64,000 nt of DNA from Flavobacteriales bacterium (GCA_026129465.1 JAHCIA010000001.1:877964-941963); one strand, 5' to 3'; positions 8,047 through 16,630 are shown, counted from the first letter of the stretch. Notes: generated by a model from the letters alone, not told the origin. A program made the numbers and translations.

Positions 8047-8118
8047 TTACAGGGCTCCGATCTCGGCGATCGCCACCAGGATGTCGTCAGACCAGTACTT
8101 GGTGCTTCGATCCGTCAT
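8047..8118 (-). pseudogene. Truncated HEPN-type (DUF86-like) toxin, N-terminal stub
   Basis: A 23-codon frame starting at ATG 8118 and ending in TAA (8049-8047) encodes MTDRSTKYWSDDILVAIAEI plus three residues. The YWSDDILVAIAEI segment resembles the beginning of HEPN proteins of the DUF86 kind (for example Y-L-x-D-I-L-E-A-I-x-x-I). The frame overlaps the 3' end of the MNT gene, which is the usual arrangement of MNT-HEPN toxin-antitoxin pairs. Normal HEPN partners are about 110-140 residues, so most of the protein, including the R-x4-6-H active site, is missing. The stub ends next to the hairpin repeat at 8026-8044. Confidence 0.6.
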
Positions 8119-8413
8119 AGATCAGCTCCTTGGTGCGTTCCACCTCGGCGCGCAGGTAGGGATTGCGCAGGGAACTCTCGGTCAGAAGGTCCACCGGGCG
8201 CTGGAACAGGTCCTCCAAGCCGTTCCAGATGTTGATGAGCATGCGGCCTGCCTCCTCATCGGGCGCATCCACCTCCACCAGCACGTCCACATCGCTTTCC
8301 GGGCCGAAGGGTCCGCGCACGCTGCTGCCGAAGGCATAGAGGCGGCTTACCTGGTTGGCGGCCAACAAGGCGCCTAAGGCGGCACGGTCGCGGGCAACAA
8401 GGTCCTTGAGCAT
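8087..8413 (-). CDS. MNT-type nucleotidyltransferase (antitoxin of an MNT-HEPN pair)
   Basis: A 108-residue minimal nucleotidyltransferase. The signature GSSVRGPFGPESDVDVLVEV begins at residue 29: Gly-Ser, then Asp41 and Asp43 as the metal-binding pair. Proteins of this class typically neutralise HEPN RNase toxins by adding AMP or by binding. Its usual partner, normally overlapping the 3' end, is reduced to a 23-codon stub here, so the protein is now an orphan antitoxin. An exact TAAGTTTG -7 box ends five bases before the ATG, suggesting a leaderless mRNA. It sits between the CRISPR array and unrelated housekeeping genes. Confidence 0.85.
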   Translation of the reverse strand: MLKDLVARDRAALGALLAANQVSRLYAFGSSVRGPFGPESDVDVLVEVDAPDEEAGRMLINIWNGLEDLFQRPVDLLTESSLRNPYLRAEVERTKELIYDGSKHQVLV

Positions 8414-8417
8414 GATC

Positions 8418-8425
8418 CAAACTTA
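8418..8425 (-). promoter_or_regulatory. -7 box TAAGTTTG of the MNT gene
   Basis: Exact match to TAnnTTTG on the minus strand, only four bases from the ATG at 8413. Transcription would begin at or next to the start codon. No TTG at the expected upstream spacing was seen. Confidence 0.5.
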
Positions 8426-8481
8426 CGGTGAAGGTCAGACGGCGGCATGTAGCCCAATAGTTGACTACACCGCAAGAACAG

Positions 8482-8500
8482 CACCGCGCTTCGCGCGGAT
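8482..8500. repeat. 19-bp hairpin repeat, right copy
   Basis: CACCGCGCTTCGCGCGGAT differs from 8026-8044 by one base, in the loop, so the CCGCGC / GCGCGG stem is kept. It lies upstream of the MNT gene. Confidence 0.7.
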
Positions 8501-8541
8501 AGGCACCGGTCTCCGCGCCGCGTCATGTAGTTTCGCACCCG

Positions 8542-10581
8542 ATGTCCTTTCTGCACCCGGCCTTCCTGTGGGCGCTCGCTGCCCTGGCCATCCCGGTGCT
8601 CATCCACCTTTTCCAGCTTCGTCGCTTCAAGCGGATCGACTTCACGCACACGCGCTTCCTGGCCGAGGTGACGAAGCAGACCCGCGCGCGCCGCAAGGTG
8701 CAGCACTGGCTCACCCTGTTGGCCCGCATGCTGGCGCTGGCCTTCCTGGTGTTCGCTTTCGCACAGCCCTACATCCCCGGCGAGGACAGCAGCGCCACGG
8801 CGGGCGATCGCGCCATCTCGCTTTACATCGACGACAGCTGGAGCATGGACGGCCAGAACGCGCAGGGCCGCCTGCTGGACCAGGCCCGCCGTGGGGCGCA
8901 GGAGGCCATCATGGCACATGCCGCCACCGATCGCTTCCAGGTGATCACCGGCCGCTTCGAGGGCCGCGAGCAGATGCTGCTGGGACTGGACGATGCCATG
9001 GAGGCGGCTTCCCGCGTGGATGTGGGGCCTTTCGCGCGGCCCCTCTCCCAGGTGATGACCAGGCAGCGTGAAGCGCTGGCCACCAGCGAGGCCGAGACGC
9101 GACGCGCCTTCCTCTTCACCGATCTGCAGCGCGGCATCACCGACGTGGAGCACTGGACCGACGACCCGGCCATCCCCACGGTGATCGTGCCCCTGCCACC
9201 CACCCGGCCGGACAACCTCAGCATCGACTCGGTGTGGTTCGAGACCCCCGTACGCCGCGCCTGGCAAGGCGAGGCCTTGCGTGTCCGCATTCGCAACCAC
9301 GGCGCGCAGGACCTGGTGAACGTGCCCCTGCGCCTGTCGCTGGCCGGGCAACAGCGCGCCATCGCCACCTTCAGCGTGGAAGCTTCGGCCACCGTGGATA
9401 CCGTGCTGCGCTTTTCGGGCGACGGCCCGGGCCTGGTGCACGGCGAAGTGTCCATCAGCGACCAGCCCGTGACCTTCGACGACCGCATGCACATCAGCTA
9501 CCGGGTGACGGACCGCCTGCGCGTGGCCGTGGTGAGCGGTGGCGATCAGGCGGGCGATCGCGCACTGGCGGCGGTCTTCGAAGGCGACAGCACGCATGTG
9601 TTCACCACCGTGGCGCACCGCATGGTGGACCTCGCCGCCTTGCAGAACCAGGACCTGGTGGTGCTGCAGGCCGTGCCGGATGTGCCCGGCGGTCTCCTCG
9701 AAGCGCTCGCCGCCTTCGTGGAGCAAGGGGGCAGCCTGGCGGTGTTCCCGCCGTCGCAAGGCGATCCCGCCGGCCATGCGGGGCTCTTCGGCCGCTTCGG
9801 TGCGGCACCGCCCACCAGGCTCGATACCGGCACCGTTCGCGTGGACCGGATCGACCTGGAGCAGCCCTTCTACCGCGATGTGTTCCAGACCATGCCCCGC
9901 AACGTGGATCTGCCCGTGGCCCGCGAACGATGGTCGTTGACACCCAAGCCGGGCAGCGACATCCTGTTGCGCGCGCAGGATGGCCGGCCCTACCTGTCGC
10001 GCACCCCGATAGGCTTGGGAGCGGTCTACCTCAGTGCCGTGCCGCTCGCCGAACGCGCGGGCAATCTGGTGCGCCATGCCCTCTTCGCCACCTCGCTGCT
10101 GCGCATGGCCGAACTGGCCAGACCCATGGGCGCCCTGTACCACAGCATAGGTGAGGAGGTACTGGTCCCTATGGAAGGCCTGGACCTGCCCGGCGAACGG
10201 CCGCCCACGGTGTCCGGTCCCGAGGGCACGGCCTTCACCCCTGAAGTGCGCCGCACGCCCGGCGGCACCGCGCTGGCCTTCCATGACCAGGACATGCGGC
10301 CGGGGCCTTACACGGTCATGGACGGTGGGGACACGCTCGCCGTCTTCGCGCTGAACCTCTCGCGCCGAGAAAGCGACCTGGCCACGCTGGATCCCGCCGA
10401 CCTGCGCGCCCTGCTTACCGAAAAGGGACTGACCACCTTCAGTGTGCTGGAGACCGGCACGGGCGATCTTTCGCTACGTTTGACCGAACTCGGCCAGGCA
10501 CCGAAACTGTGGAAGTGGTGCATCCTGCTCGCCCTGTTGTTCCTGGCCGCTGAAGTCTTCCTCTTGCGCGCATCGCGATGA
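8542..10581 (+). CDS. BatA-domain / von Willebrand A membrane protein
   Basis: A 679-residue membrane protein of the Bacteroidota BatA type. The N-terminus (MSFLHPAFLWALAALAIPVL) is the double-membrane-segment domain found in aerotolerance-operon proteins, followed by a second hydrophobic segment near residues 55-75. A vWA domain begins about residue 90, with the MIDAS-like DDSWSM at the end of a beta strand. The long middle part is beta-rich and periplasmic. The C-terminus has a last membrane helix (WCILLALLFLAAEVFLL). The role is unknown; homologues are expected to form envelope complexes. The stop overlaps the next gene's ATG (ATGA at 10578). A TAGTTTCG box lies at 8528-8535, seven bases before the start. 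Confidence 0.85.
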   Translation: MSFLHPAFLWALAALAIPVLIHLFQLRRFKRIDFTHTRFLAEVTKQTRARRKVQHWLTLLARMLALAFLVFAFAQPYIPGEDSSATAGDRAISLYIDDSWSMDGQNAQGRLLDQARRGAQEAIMAHAATDRFQVITGRFEGREQMLLGLDDAMEAASRVDVGPFARPLSQVMTRQREALATSEAETRRAFLFTDLQRGITDVEHWTDDPAIPTVIVPLPPTRPDNLSIDSVWFETPVRRAWQGEALRVRIRNHGAQDLVNVPLRLSLAGQQRAIATFSVEASATVDTVLRFSGDGPGLVHGEVSISDQPVTFDDRMHISYRVTDRLRVAVVSGGDQAGDRALAAVFEGDSTHVFTTVAHRMVDLAALQNQDLVVLQAVPDVPGGLLEALAAFVEQGGSLAVFPPSQGDPAGHAGLFGRFGAAPPTRLDTGTVRVDRIDLEQPFYRDVFQTMPRNVDLPVARERWSLTPKPGSDILLRAQDGRPYLSRTPIGLGAVYLSAVPLAERAGNLVRHALFATSLLRMAELARPMGALYHSIGEEVLVPMEGLDLPGERPPTVSGPEGTAFTPEVRRTPGGTALAFHDQDMRPGPYTVMDGGDTLAVFALNLSRRESDLATLDPADLRALLTEKGLTTFSVLETGTGDLSLRLTELGQAPKLWKWCILLALLFLAAEVFLLRASR

Positions 10582-11876
10582 ACGACCTGATCATCCGACA
10601 AGCCCGGGTGGTGGATCCCGGAGGACCGCATCATGATGCGGAGACCGATATTCTGGTGAAGGACGGCCGCGTGGCGCGCATCGGGAACCGGATCCCGGCG
10701 GGTGATGCGCAGGAGGTGAAACAGCCGGGCCTGCATGTGAGTCCCGGCTGGGTGGACCTGCGTGCCCATTTCCGCGACCCCGGTGAGGAGTGGAAGCAAG
10801 GTGTGGCCAATGGCCTGGACGCCGCCGCCGCCGGTGGCTTCACCGCCGTGGCCGTGCTGCCCAGCACCGAGCCCCCCACGGATGGACGATCGGGTATCGA
10901 GTATCTGCTGCGCAAGGGCCAGGGCCATGCGGTACGCCTGCTCCCCATCGGCGCCATCACCAAGGGCCTGAAGGGCAAGGAACTCGCGGAACTGCACGAT
11001 CAGCGTACCGCAGGCGCCGTAGCCTTCAGCGACGACCAGTACCCGCTGCGCAACAGCCGCCTGATGCTGCTGGCCCTGCAGTACGCCAACGGGCTGCCCG
11101 GCCAGACTGGACCGGTGATGGTCTATCCCAGCGATGCGGACCTGTGCGCGCGTGGCCAGATGCACGAAGGCCACATGAACGCCCGCCTGGGGCTGCGCGG
11201 CCTGCCGGCCATGGCGGAAGCCATCCAACTGGCGCGCGACCTGGCCCTGCTGGAATACGCCGGTGGCCACCTGCACGCCGCCACCATCTCCACCGCCGAG
11301 GCCGTGGAACTGGTGCGGCAGGCGAAGGCGCGCAAGCTGCGGGTCACCGCCAGCGTGGCCGCCTACAATCTGCTGCTGGACGACGGCTGCCTGCGCGGCT
11401 TCGAGTCATGCTACAAGGTGATGCCACCACTGCGCGACGCACACCACATCGAGGCGCTGCGCGAAGGTGTGAAGGACGGCACCATCGACGCCATCGTGAG
11501 CGACCACCGCCCGGAGGACCGCGAGCACAAGGTGGTGGAGTTCGGCCAGGCGGCCTTCGGCATCATCGGGCTGGACAGCTGCTTCGCCGTGGCGAACTCC
11601 GCGCTCAAAGGCCGCATGTCGTTGCGCCGCTTGATCGAGCGCTTCACACACGGGCCACGCGCCGTGCTGGGCCTGCCCCGCGTGCATGTGGAGGAAGGCG
11701 CATCGGAGCTGACACTCTTCGATCCCGAGGTCGCCCACGTGCTGCACGAGGAGGACCTCACCAGCCGCTCGCACAACACGCCCTTCATCGGGCAACCTTT
11801 CACCGGCCGCCCCGTGGGCATCGTGTCCGGTGGCCAGGTGGTGCTTCGGCAGGCCGCCACCGCGGCCACGCGTTGA
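10578..11876 (+). CDS. Dihydroorotase homologue, probably non-catalytic
   Basis: A 432-residue amidohydrolase of the class I dihydroorotase family. The fold markers are intact: AAAAGGFTAVAVLPSTEP, PIGAITKGLKGKELAEL, AVAFSDD, GLPAMAEAIQLARD and DGTIDAIVSDHRPED. Key metal ligands are altered. The HxH motif reads DLRAHFRDPG (Arg62 for the first His). The segment normally giving HxxHVST reads HLHAATIST, and the TPHHL histidine is lost (SVAAYNLL). The protein is therefore likely a scaffold or regulatory homologue, like the inactive dihydroorotases that support aspartate transcarbamoylase in some bacteria, and a second active enzyme should exist elsewhere. It is translationally coupled to the BatA-like gene. 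Confidence 0.85.
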   Translation: MNDLIIRQARVVDPGGPHHDAETDILVKDGRVARIGNRIPAGDAQEVKQPGLHVSPGWVDLRAHFRDPGEEWKQGVANGLDAAAAGGFTAVAVLPSTEPPTDGRSGIEYLLRKGQGHAVRLLPIGAITKGLKGKELAELHDQRTAGAVAFSDDQYPLRNSRLMLLALQYANGLPGQTGPVMVYPSDADLCARGQMHEGHMNARLGLRGLPAMAEAIQLARDLALLEYAGGHLHAATISTAEAVELVRQAKARKLRVTASVAAYNLLLDDGCLRGFESCYKVMPPLRDAHHIEALREGVKDGTIDAIVSDHRPEDREHKVVEFGQAAFGIIGLDSCFAVANSALKGRMSLRRLIERFTHGPRAVLGLPRVHVEEGASELTLFDPEVAHVLHEEDLTSRSHNTPFIGQPFTGRPVGIVSGGQVVLRQAATAATR

Positions 11877-11882
11877 TCCGGC

Positions 11883-12452
11883 TCAGCGTTTCGCGCTCTC
11901 TTCCGCCGCCCGCTCGGCCTCCTTGGCCTTGAAGCGTTCGATCAGCTCGGCGTCCGTGTAGTCGAGGTTCTCCAGCATCACGCGCGCATCGGCCGCGAAG
12001 GCATGGTCGGGAAAGAGGTTGATCACCTCCTCGTAGGCGCGTTTGGCCTCGCCCTTCTGTCCCAGGTCGCTGTCGATGGTGAAGGCCTTCATGTAATACA
12101 CGTCGGGCAGCCGCTCCCAGTAGGAGTAGTCCTGGATGATGCGGTCGTACAGCACGATGCTCTGGTTGGCGTCATACAGCACTTTGGCCACGCTGGCGGC
12201 ACGGAAGAGGTATTCGGGCGCCATGCTGTCGGTGGGGAAGGCGGCCACATAGGCCTTGTACACATCGAACAGGCCCTGAGCGCCACGCTGGTCGAAATTC
12301 ATCTTGGTGAACAACGAATCCTCCATGCCGGCGATGCGTTCGCGCATCACATCGGCCTTCGCGTCGCCGCCCTTCTCCTTGGTGCCGCAACCGGCGATGA
12401 GGAGCAGAGCGAACGGGAGGGATGTGTACCAGTGCTTCATGGTCATGGTCAT
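11883..12452 (-). CDS. Tetratricopeptide-type lipoprotein
   Basis: A 189-residue envelope protein. A short signal peptide ends in the lipobox LLIAGC (Cys near residue 22). The rest is helical, with pairs resembling TPR units (ERLPDVYYMKAFTIDSDLGQ, KRAYEEVINLFPDHAFAADA), a BamD-like pattern but much shorter than BamD. The function is unknown. It is the last gene of a minus-strand group with def; its ATG overlaps the def stop. A later ATG at 12440 (MKHWYTS) would give a tidier signal peptide. It ends 6 bp from the convergent dihydroorotase homologue. Confidence 0.75.
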   Translation of the reverse strand: MTMTMKHWYTSLPFALLLIAGCGTKEKGGDAKADVMRERIAGMEDSLFTKMNFDQRGAQGLFDVYKAYVAAFPTDSMAPEYLFRAASVAKVLYDANQSIVLYDRIIQDYSYWERLPDVYYMKAFTIDSDLGQKGEAKRAYEEVINLFPDHAFAADARVMLENLDYTDAELIERFKAKEAERAAEESAKR

Positions 12453-13033
12453 TTGGTCATGGGGAAACGCATGCGGTAGCGCGCGTCGGTCCTGCCCATG
12501 GAGATGTCGCGCAATTTCCCTTGCAGCAACCGGCGGCGCAGGGGATTCAAATGATCGGTGAAGAGGATGCCCTCCACGTGGTCGTATTCATGCTGGATCA
12601 CCCGCGCGGCGAAGCCTTCGAAGGTCTCCTGGTGTTCCTTGAACCGCTCGTCCTGGTAGCGCAGCACGATGCGCGGCTGGCGCTTCACCTCCTCGCGGAT
12701 GTTGGGGATGCTGAGGCAGCCCTCCTCGAAAGGCCACTCCTCCCCTTCCTCCTCCAGGATCTCCGGGTTGATGAACACGCGCTTGAAATCCTTCAAGGTC
12801 GGATCGTCCGCGGGTTCGCCGTCCTCACCGGCCTCCGCGAAAGGCGAAGCGTCCACGATGAACAACCGGATGCTCTGGCCCACCTGCGGTGCGGCGAGGC
12901 CCACACCACTGGCGGCGTACATCGTCTCGAACATGTCGGCGATCAATTGCTCCAGGCCTGGATGGCCGGGCTCTATCGCTTTCGCGCGGCGCTTCAGCAC
13001 AGGATCGCCGTAGGCTCTGATGGGGAGGATCAT
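12449..13033 (-). CDS. def: Peptide deformylase
   Basis: Removes the formyl group from the N-terminal methionine of new proteins; 194 residues. All three motifs are present: GVGLAAPQVG (residues 43-52), EGCLSIP with Cys106, and QHEYDHVEG with His148, Glu149 and His152 (metal and catalytic). An acidic insertion around residues 62-80 (EAGEDGEPADDP) is common in Bacteroidota. The start at 13033 gives MILPIRAYGDPVL, the usual beginning, and an exact TACTTTTG -7 box lies 13 bases upstream. The frame is open further upstream but carries no homology. Confidence 0.95.
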   Translation of the reverse strand: MILPIRAYGDPVLKRRAKAIEPGHPGLEQLIADMFETMYAASGVGLAAPQVGQSIRLFIVDASPFAEAGEDGEPADDPTLKDFKRVFINPEILEEEGEEWPFEEGCLSIPNIREEVKRQPRIVLRYQDERFKEHQETFEGFAARVIQHEYDHVEGILFTDHLNPLRRRLLQGKLRDISMGRTDARYRMRFPMTK

Positions 13034-13045
13034 CGCGGTGGGGCG

Positions 13046-13053
13046 CAAAAGTA
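13046..13053 (-). promoter_or_regulatory. -7 box TACTTTTG of def
   Basis: Exact TAnnTTTG match on the minus strand, 12 bases before the def ATG, giving a leader of only a few bases. It supports the start at 13033 and means def can be transcribed independently of ruvX. Confidence 0.5.
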
Positions 13054-13094
13054 GCCGTCCGACAGGCTTCCCGCCGGGCCGCTCCGATGAACGG

Positions 13095-13511
13095 TCACCG
13101 CCCCTGCCGCTCCAACCAGCTTTGGAGCAGAATGGTGGCGCTGATGCGGTCCACGGTGCCTTTGTCGCGGCGGGCCATGCGGCCGATGCCACTGGCCAGC
13201 ATCACCTCCTTGGCCATGCTGCTGGTGAAGCGCTCATCCACGGTCTCCACCCAGTGTTCCGGAAAGGCCTTCCGCAGACGCCCAAGGAAGCTGTGCACAT
13301 GCGGCGTGGCGTCCGTGGGTTTGCCGTCCAGCCCCATGGGCAGGCCCACCACGAAGCCATCCACGGCTTCCTTCTCCAAGTATCGCTTCAGGTGGTCGAT
13401 CACCTCAGCGGTGGGCACGGTATCCAATGCCGTGGCGATGATCCGCAGGGGATCGGTCACCGCAAGGCCGGTACGCTTGAGGCCGTGGTCGATGGCGATG
13501 ACGCGGGGCAT
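13095..13511 (-). CDS. ruvX: RuvX/YqgF family Holliday junction resolvase-like protein
   Basis: A 138-residue RNase H-fold protein of the YqgF family, implicated in pre-16S rRNA maturation and assigned as a putative resolvase. The start MPRVIAIDHGLKRTGLAVTD carries the catalytic Asp8. The second motif is VDGFVVGLPMGLDGKPTD, then ETVDERFTSSMA, and the final RDKGTVDRISATILLQSWL holds the last acidic residue. It is the first gene of a minus-strand group (ruvX, def, TPR lipoprotein) and diverges from dapD with 37 bp between the starts. Confidence 0.93.
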   Translation of the reverse strand: MPRVIAIDHGLKRTGLAVTDPLRIIATALDTVPTAEVIDHLKRYLEKEAVDGFVVGLPMGLDGKPTDATPHVHSFLGRLRKAFPEHWVETVDERFTSSMAKEVMLASGIGRMARRDKGTVDRISATILLQSWLERQGR

Positions 13512-13548
13512 GGGCGCGAAGGTCGGCAAGGGCACCCATCTTTGCCCC

Positions 13549-14355
13549 ATGCATGAACTGATCGAGAAAGCCTGGAACGACCGTTCGATGTTGCGCGATG
13601 AGGAGGTGGTGCTCGCCATCGAGGGCGTGATCGAAAAGCTGGACCGTGGGGAATTGCGTGTGGCGGAGCCCGAGGGTGACACGTGGCGCGTGAACGAATG
13701 GGTGAAGAAGGCCGTGCTGATGTACTTCCCCATCAAGGGCATGAAGACGATGGAGGCCGGTCCGCTGGAGTTCCACGACAAGATACCCCTGAAGCACCGC
13801 TACGCCGAACTGGGGGTGCGCGTGGTGCCGCATGCGATCGCCCGCCATGGCAGCTACCTGGCGCCGGGTGTGATCCTCATGCCCAGCTACGTGAACATCG
13901 GCGCTTACGTGGACAGCGGCACCATGGTGGACACCTGGGCCACGGTGGGCAGCTGCGCACAGATCGGCAAGGACGTGCACCTGAGCGGGGGTGTGGGCAT
14001 CGGCGGTGTGCTGGAGCCCGTGCAGGCCGCACCGGTGATCATCGAGGATGGCTGCTTCATCGGCTCGCGGGCCATTGTGGTGGAAGGCGTGCATGTAGGC
14101 CGGGAGGCGGTGCTCGGCGCCAACGTGGTGCTCACCGCCAGCACCCGCATCATCGATGTGACCGGGGCGGAACCCCGTGAGATGAAGCGCTATGTGCCAC
14201 CGCGATCGGTGGTGATCCCGGGTACGCTTCCGAAGCGATTCCCCGCCGGCGAATACGGCGTGCCCTGTGCGTTGATCATCGGCCAGCGCAAGGAGAGCAC
14301 GGACAAGAAGACCAGCTTGAACGAGGCCCTGCGCGAGCACCATGTGGCGGTGTGA
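13549..14355 (+). CDS. dapD: 2,3,4,5-tetrahydropyridine-2,6-dicarboxylate N-succinyltransferase
   Basis: Cytosolic trimeric acyltransferase of the succinylase branch of lysine and diaminopimelate synthesis; 268 residues, the normal size. After a helical N-terminal domain (EKAWNDRSMLRD) come the typical KKAVLMYFPIKGMKTMEAGP and VRVVPHAIARHGSYLAPGV segments. A left-handed beta helix of hexapeptide repeats follows (VNIGAYVDSGTMVDTWATVG). The start at 13549 (MHELIEKAW) matches the family; the upstream open frame is antisense to ruvX and is not used. Confidence 0.96.
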   Translation: MHELIEKAWNDRSMLRDEEVVLAIEGVIEKLDRGELRVAEPEGDTWRVNEWVKKAVLMYFPIKGMKTMEAGPLEFHDKIPLKHRYAELGVRVVPHAIARHGSYLAPGVILMPSYVNIGAYVDSGTMVDTWATVGSCAQIGKDVHLSGGVGIGGVLEPVQAAPVIIEDGCFIGSRAIVVEGVHVGREAVLGANVVLTASTRIIDVTGAEPREMKRYVPPRSVVIPGTLPKRFPAGEYGVPCALIIGQRKESTDKKTSLNEALREHHVAV

Positions 14356-14422
14356 CCCGGACCGGGCAACGAAGGTCCACGGCGAAGCGTCTACCGGGCG
14401 TCCTACCTTGACCCTATCGCCC

Positions 14423-16576
14423 ATGATGCGTTCCCTACCCCTGGCACTCGCCCTGGCGATGGCCACACCCTCCTCCGCCTTCGAGATCGTGGTGAACATC
14501 CAACACGCTGTTTGTGGCAACACCACAGGCAGCATGTGGGCCTACGCCGTGGGGGGCGCCATACCGTACACCTACCTGTGGAGCAACGGCTCCTCGAGCT
14601 CCACCCAATCGAACGTCCCACCCGGCGTGTACACGCTCACCGTGACGGATGCCCTGGGCACGCAAGCGTCCGTGGAAGTGGAACTGGTGCAGACCGATGC
14701 GCTGTTTCCGCCCTTCGCGCCACCGCAGGCCTGGTCCTGTGATGCGGATTGCAACGCGGGCTTCTACTACTACATCCCGCTCCCTGGCAATGGATTCCCA
14801 TACACGGTAGTGTTCGACCCACCGGGTCCCACGGGCGGCGCCAGCCCCAACGGACTGTACTTCAACGGCCTCTGCCCCGGTGAAACCTACATGGTGACAG
14901 TCAGCAACGCCAGCGGATGCACGGGTGTGGTGGGGCCGATCGAAGTACTCGGCGAGATGGCGCCCGAACTGCTTGCTTCCGAAGTCACCGGAAGCTGCCC
15001 AGGGGGCGCCACGGGATCGATGACCCTCACCTTCGACCAGGCCGATTCCATCTATGTGTATGGACCGAACGGATCTGTGTGGGCGCCCAGTGTGAACCCC
15101 TTTTCCCTTGGCAATCTTTCGCCAGGAGCGTACACCATCGATGTATTCGCCTCTCCAAGCGTGAACAACCCGCCGGGAAGTGCGAGCACCAGCTGCCATA
15201 GTGTGTTCCAGGTCACCATACCGGTGAGCAACGACCCCTGCGGCAGCATCAGTGGCACGCTGTACGCCGACCTGGACACGGATTGCGATCAGGGCGGCGC
15301 CGATCCCGGCATGCCATGGCGCGTGCTTACCATACAGCCAGGCGATCACCATGTGCTGAGCAACGGCAGCGGTGCATTCTACACGGAACTTTTCTATGGC
15401 GACTACGCGCTGAACACCACCCAGGCCGGCTACGCGCTGGTATGCCCTGGTCTGCCGGCCCCCTTCACGCTCGATGCCGGTTCACCCGCGGCCACGGTCG
15501 ACATCGCCCAGGAGCCCCTCTTCGGGCCGGATGCCCGCGCCTTCCTGGCCATGGGCATCCACCGGCCGGGCTTTGAAGTGGACTACCACGTGAGCGCGAC
15601 AAATGAAGGTCCCTTCAACTTCCCAGGCGCATCGCTCGACCTCTTCTTCGATCCCCTGCTTTCGATCGTGGACAACGGCGGTGGGTCGCTAGTGGGGGCA
15701 GGGCAGCTGCGGTGGGTATTGGGCGATCTGGCGCCATACAGTAGTGCCTCGTTCACCGTCACCCTTGCCGTACCGCCCAATGCCGCGCTCATCGGCACAC
15801 AAGTGACCGGTACCGCCACATTGGACCTGGCGGCGCCTGACAGCGACCCGGACAACGACAGCTACACGGTCACCGCCACCATCATCGGCGCATACGACCC
15901 CAACGACAAGCTCGTGCAGACCAGTTCGGCACTGAGCCCCCTGCAGTACTTCCTGGACCAGGACCTTTGGGTGGACTACACCATCCGCTTCCAGAACACG
16001 GGCACCGCGGAGGCGATACACGTTTACCTGCTGGACACCATCGCGCCGGAGTTCGACCTCACCTCGTTGCAGATCCTCGGAACCTCGCATGCGTTCACGG
16101 CCTCGCTGCATCCCGGGCGCGTGCTGCGCTTCGACTTTCCGGACATCATGCTGCCCGACAGCACCAGCGACTTCGCCGGCAGCCAGGGCTTCGCCAGCTT
16201 CCGCCTGCGACCTGTGGGTGGCCTGCCACTGGGCACGATCCTCTCCAACGCCGCGGACATCTACTTCGACTTCAACGAACCCATCCGCACCAACGACGCC
16301 GACCTGGTGATCGACATCTCCACCGGCGTCGCGGAGCGGACCACCGCTTTCATCCAAGTCCATCCCAACCCCACCGATGACCTGCTACAACTGCTGGTGC
16401 CCGATGGCCACTGGACTATCGAAGTGCTCGGCGTGGATGGCCGTCTGGCCCGCAGGGTCCGCATGAGTGGCGATCGCATGGCGCTGGATGTATCCGGATT
16501 GTCGCCCGGCACCTATCTGCTGCGGTTGACCGAAGCGAAGGGAACAGGCGTGGTGGGACGCTTCGTGAAGCGGTAG
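14423..16576 (+). CDS. Secreted protein with DUF7619-type domain and T9SS sorting signal
   Basis: A 717-residue exported protein. The signal peptide is MMRSLPLALALAMATPSSAF. Repeated PKD/SprB-like beta modules follow, for example YTYLWSNGSSSSTQSNVPPG and GVYTLTVTDALG. A section near residues 500-640 (AYDPNDKLVQ, IRFQNTGTAEA, GTILSNAADIYFDFNEPI) is the domain named DUF7619 in Bacteroidota. The C-terminal 80 residues form a T9SS type A sorting domain (IQVHPNPTDD, SGLSPGTYLLRL, GRFVKR). It should be exported by SecYEG and then T9SS to the surface or medium. No enzymatic motif was seen. The start is chosen for the signal peptide. Confidence 0.85.
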   Translation: MMRSLPLALALAMATPSSAFEIVVNIQHAVCGNTTGSMWAYAVGGAIPYTYLWSNGSSSSTQSNVPPGVYTLTVTDALGTQASVEVELVQTDALFPPFAPPQAWSCDADCNAGFYYYIPLPGNGFPYTVVFDPPGPTGGASPNGLYFNGLCPGETYMVTVSNASGCTGVVGPIEVLGEMAPELLASEVTGSCPGGATGSMTLTFDQADSIYVYGPNGSVWAPSVNPFSLGNLSPGAYTIDVFASPSVNNPPGSASTSCHSVFQVTIPVSNDPCGSISGTLYADLDTDCDQGGADPGMPWRVLTIQPGDHHVLSNGSGAFYTELFYGDYALNTTQAGYALVCPGLPAPFTLDAGSPAATVDIAQEPLFGPDARAFLAMGIHRPGFEVDYHVSATNEGPFNFPGASLDLFFDPLLSIVDNGGGSLVGAGQLRWVLGDLAPYSSASFTVTLAVPPNAALIGTQVTGTATLDLAAPDSDPDNDSYTVTATIIGAYDPNDKLVQTSSALSPLQYFLDQDLWVDYTIRFQNTGTAEAIHVYLLDTIAPEFDLTSLQILGTSHAFTASLHPGRVLRFDFPDIMLPDSTSDFAGSQGFASFRLRPVGGLPLGTILSNAADIYFDFNEPIRTNDADLVIDISTGVAERTTAFIQVHPNPTDDLLQLLVPDGHWTIEVLGVDGRLARRVRMSGDRMALDVSGLSPGTYLLRLTEAKGTGVVGRFVKR

Positions 16577-16630
16577 ACCAGCCACGTCCGTCATCGGCCA
16601 CCGGGCTAACTTGGCCCGGCCCAGCAGCCG

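Noticed and set aside
8374-10284. A long minus-strand frame opposite the BatA-like gene
   Set aside because: GC-rich codon bias leaves long open antisense frames; this one is His/Gly/Arg-rich with no domain, while the plus strand encodes a clear vWA membrane protein. Similar shadows occur opposite the SpoIIE/redoxin genes, the LPP20/CsgG genes, the STN gene and the gliding adhesin.
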